Part shown: piece by piece, positions 56,495 to 56,640 of the stretch
Numbering within the stretch: position 1 is the first letter of the stretch
How the letters are laid out: each line of letters begins with the position of its first letter
Assembly (NCBI GenBank): GCA_003210315.1
Contig: QCVQ01000007.1
Span: forward strand, 1-56,640
Direction: 5' to 3'
Source of the DNA: Synechococcus sp. AG-686-F08
GTDB lineage: Bacteria > Cyanobacteriota > Cyanobacteriia > PCC-6307 > Cyanobiaceae
DNA: 56,640 nucleotides
Notes under the pieces: generated by a model
The model's database searches: none
Told to the model about the DNA's origin: nothing
What the model saw: only the letters and a program-made list of their open reading frames with translations
Position numbers and translations under genes: made by a program

Positions 56495-56640
56495 GTGCAG
56501 TCCAATACAAGACCTGACCTGCCGCTTAGCGCCAGGCTTCAGCAAGACCTGAAAAACGATTTAATCGCTGGGTTGTTGGTGGTCATTCCGCTAGCAACCA
56601 CTTTTTGGTTAGCAACCACGGTCAGTCGTTTTGTGCTGGC
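56495..56640 (+). CDS. DUF502 family membrane protein, 5' part (cut by window edge)
   Basis: The frame from GTG 56495 stays open to the window end (48 full codons). It begins with a polar N-terminus and then the DUF502 signature LKNDLIAGLLVVIPLATTFWL, the first membrane helix. TTG 56492 is an alternative start. Function unknown. In related genomes this gene precedes nusB; that gene is not in the window. Confidence 0.75.
   Translation, partial: MQSNTRPDLPLSARLQQDLKNDLIAGLLVVIPLATTFWLATTVSRFVL

Overview
The window looks like the chromosome of a marine picocyanobacterium of the Synechococcus (subcluster 5.1) type. Pointers are PsbQ/CyanoQ, a Tic20-like protein, ferredoxin-nitrite reductase with a FocA-type nitrite channel and cyanase, a two-domain sucrose-phosphate synthase, and the gene order dnaN / PRC-barrel protein / purL / purF / topoisomerase A subunit / TPR protein / queG / HpsJ-like / DUF502, which is the origin-proximal order I know from marine Synechococcus and Prochlorococcus. 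No rRNA, tRNA, CRISPR array, insertion sequence or phage gene was recognised.

Layout. 1-3.8 kb: inorganic nitrogen block (nirA 3' part, nitrite transporter, a HEAT-like protein, cynS on the opposite strand). 4-10.6 kb: TrpD-like protein, MFS exporter, polyphosphate kinase, group 2 sigma factor, phytol-kinase-like protein. 10.6-22.4 kb: DAHP synthase, aconitase B, ClC channel, radical SAM protein, O-antigen-ligase-like protein coupled to purU, psbQ, an FAD oxidoreductase and pstS. 22.7-29.9 kb: dnaK, aroE, Tic20, rpsF, argG, mraY and small conserved proteins. 29.9-31.1 kb: an orphan ParA ATPase beside about 480 bp of AT-rich non-coding DNA, the most island-like part of the window. 31-45 kb: a small membrane protein, purT, sucrose-phosphate synthase, a DUF1400-type hydrolase overlapping uvrA, recN, an ABC1 kinase, a secreted DUF1400-like protein and thrC.

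45.06-45.47 kb is very probably the replication origin. It lies between thrC and dnaN, has several DnaA-box-like sequences, dense inverted repeats and an AT-rich palindrome, and plus-strand genes are C-richer to its left and strongly G-richer to its right. 45.5-56.6 kb: dnaN, PRC-barrel protein, purL-purF (stop/start overlap), a ParC-like topoisomerase subunit, queG-TPR (overlap), an HpsJ-like protein and the start of a DUF502 gene cut by the window edge.

Most of the window is compact housekeeping sequence with many GTG/TTG starts and overlapping stop/start codons. I did not find an obvious new defence or mobile system. The signals most worth a second look are the structured origin, interleaved inverted repeats inside it, a 53-residue membrane protein, RNA structures around rpsF, the orphan ParA locus and a degenerate phosphatase domain in the sucrose enzyme.
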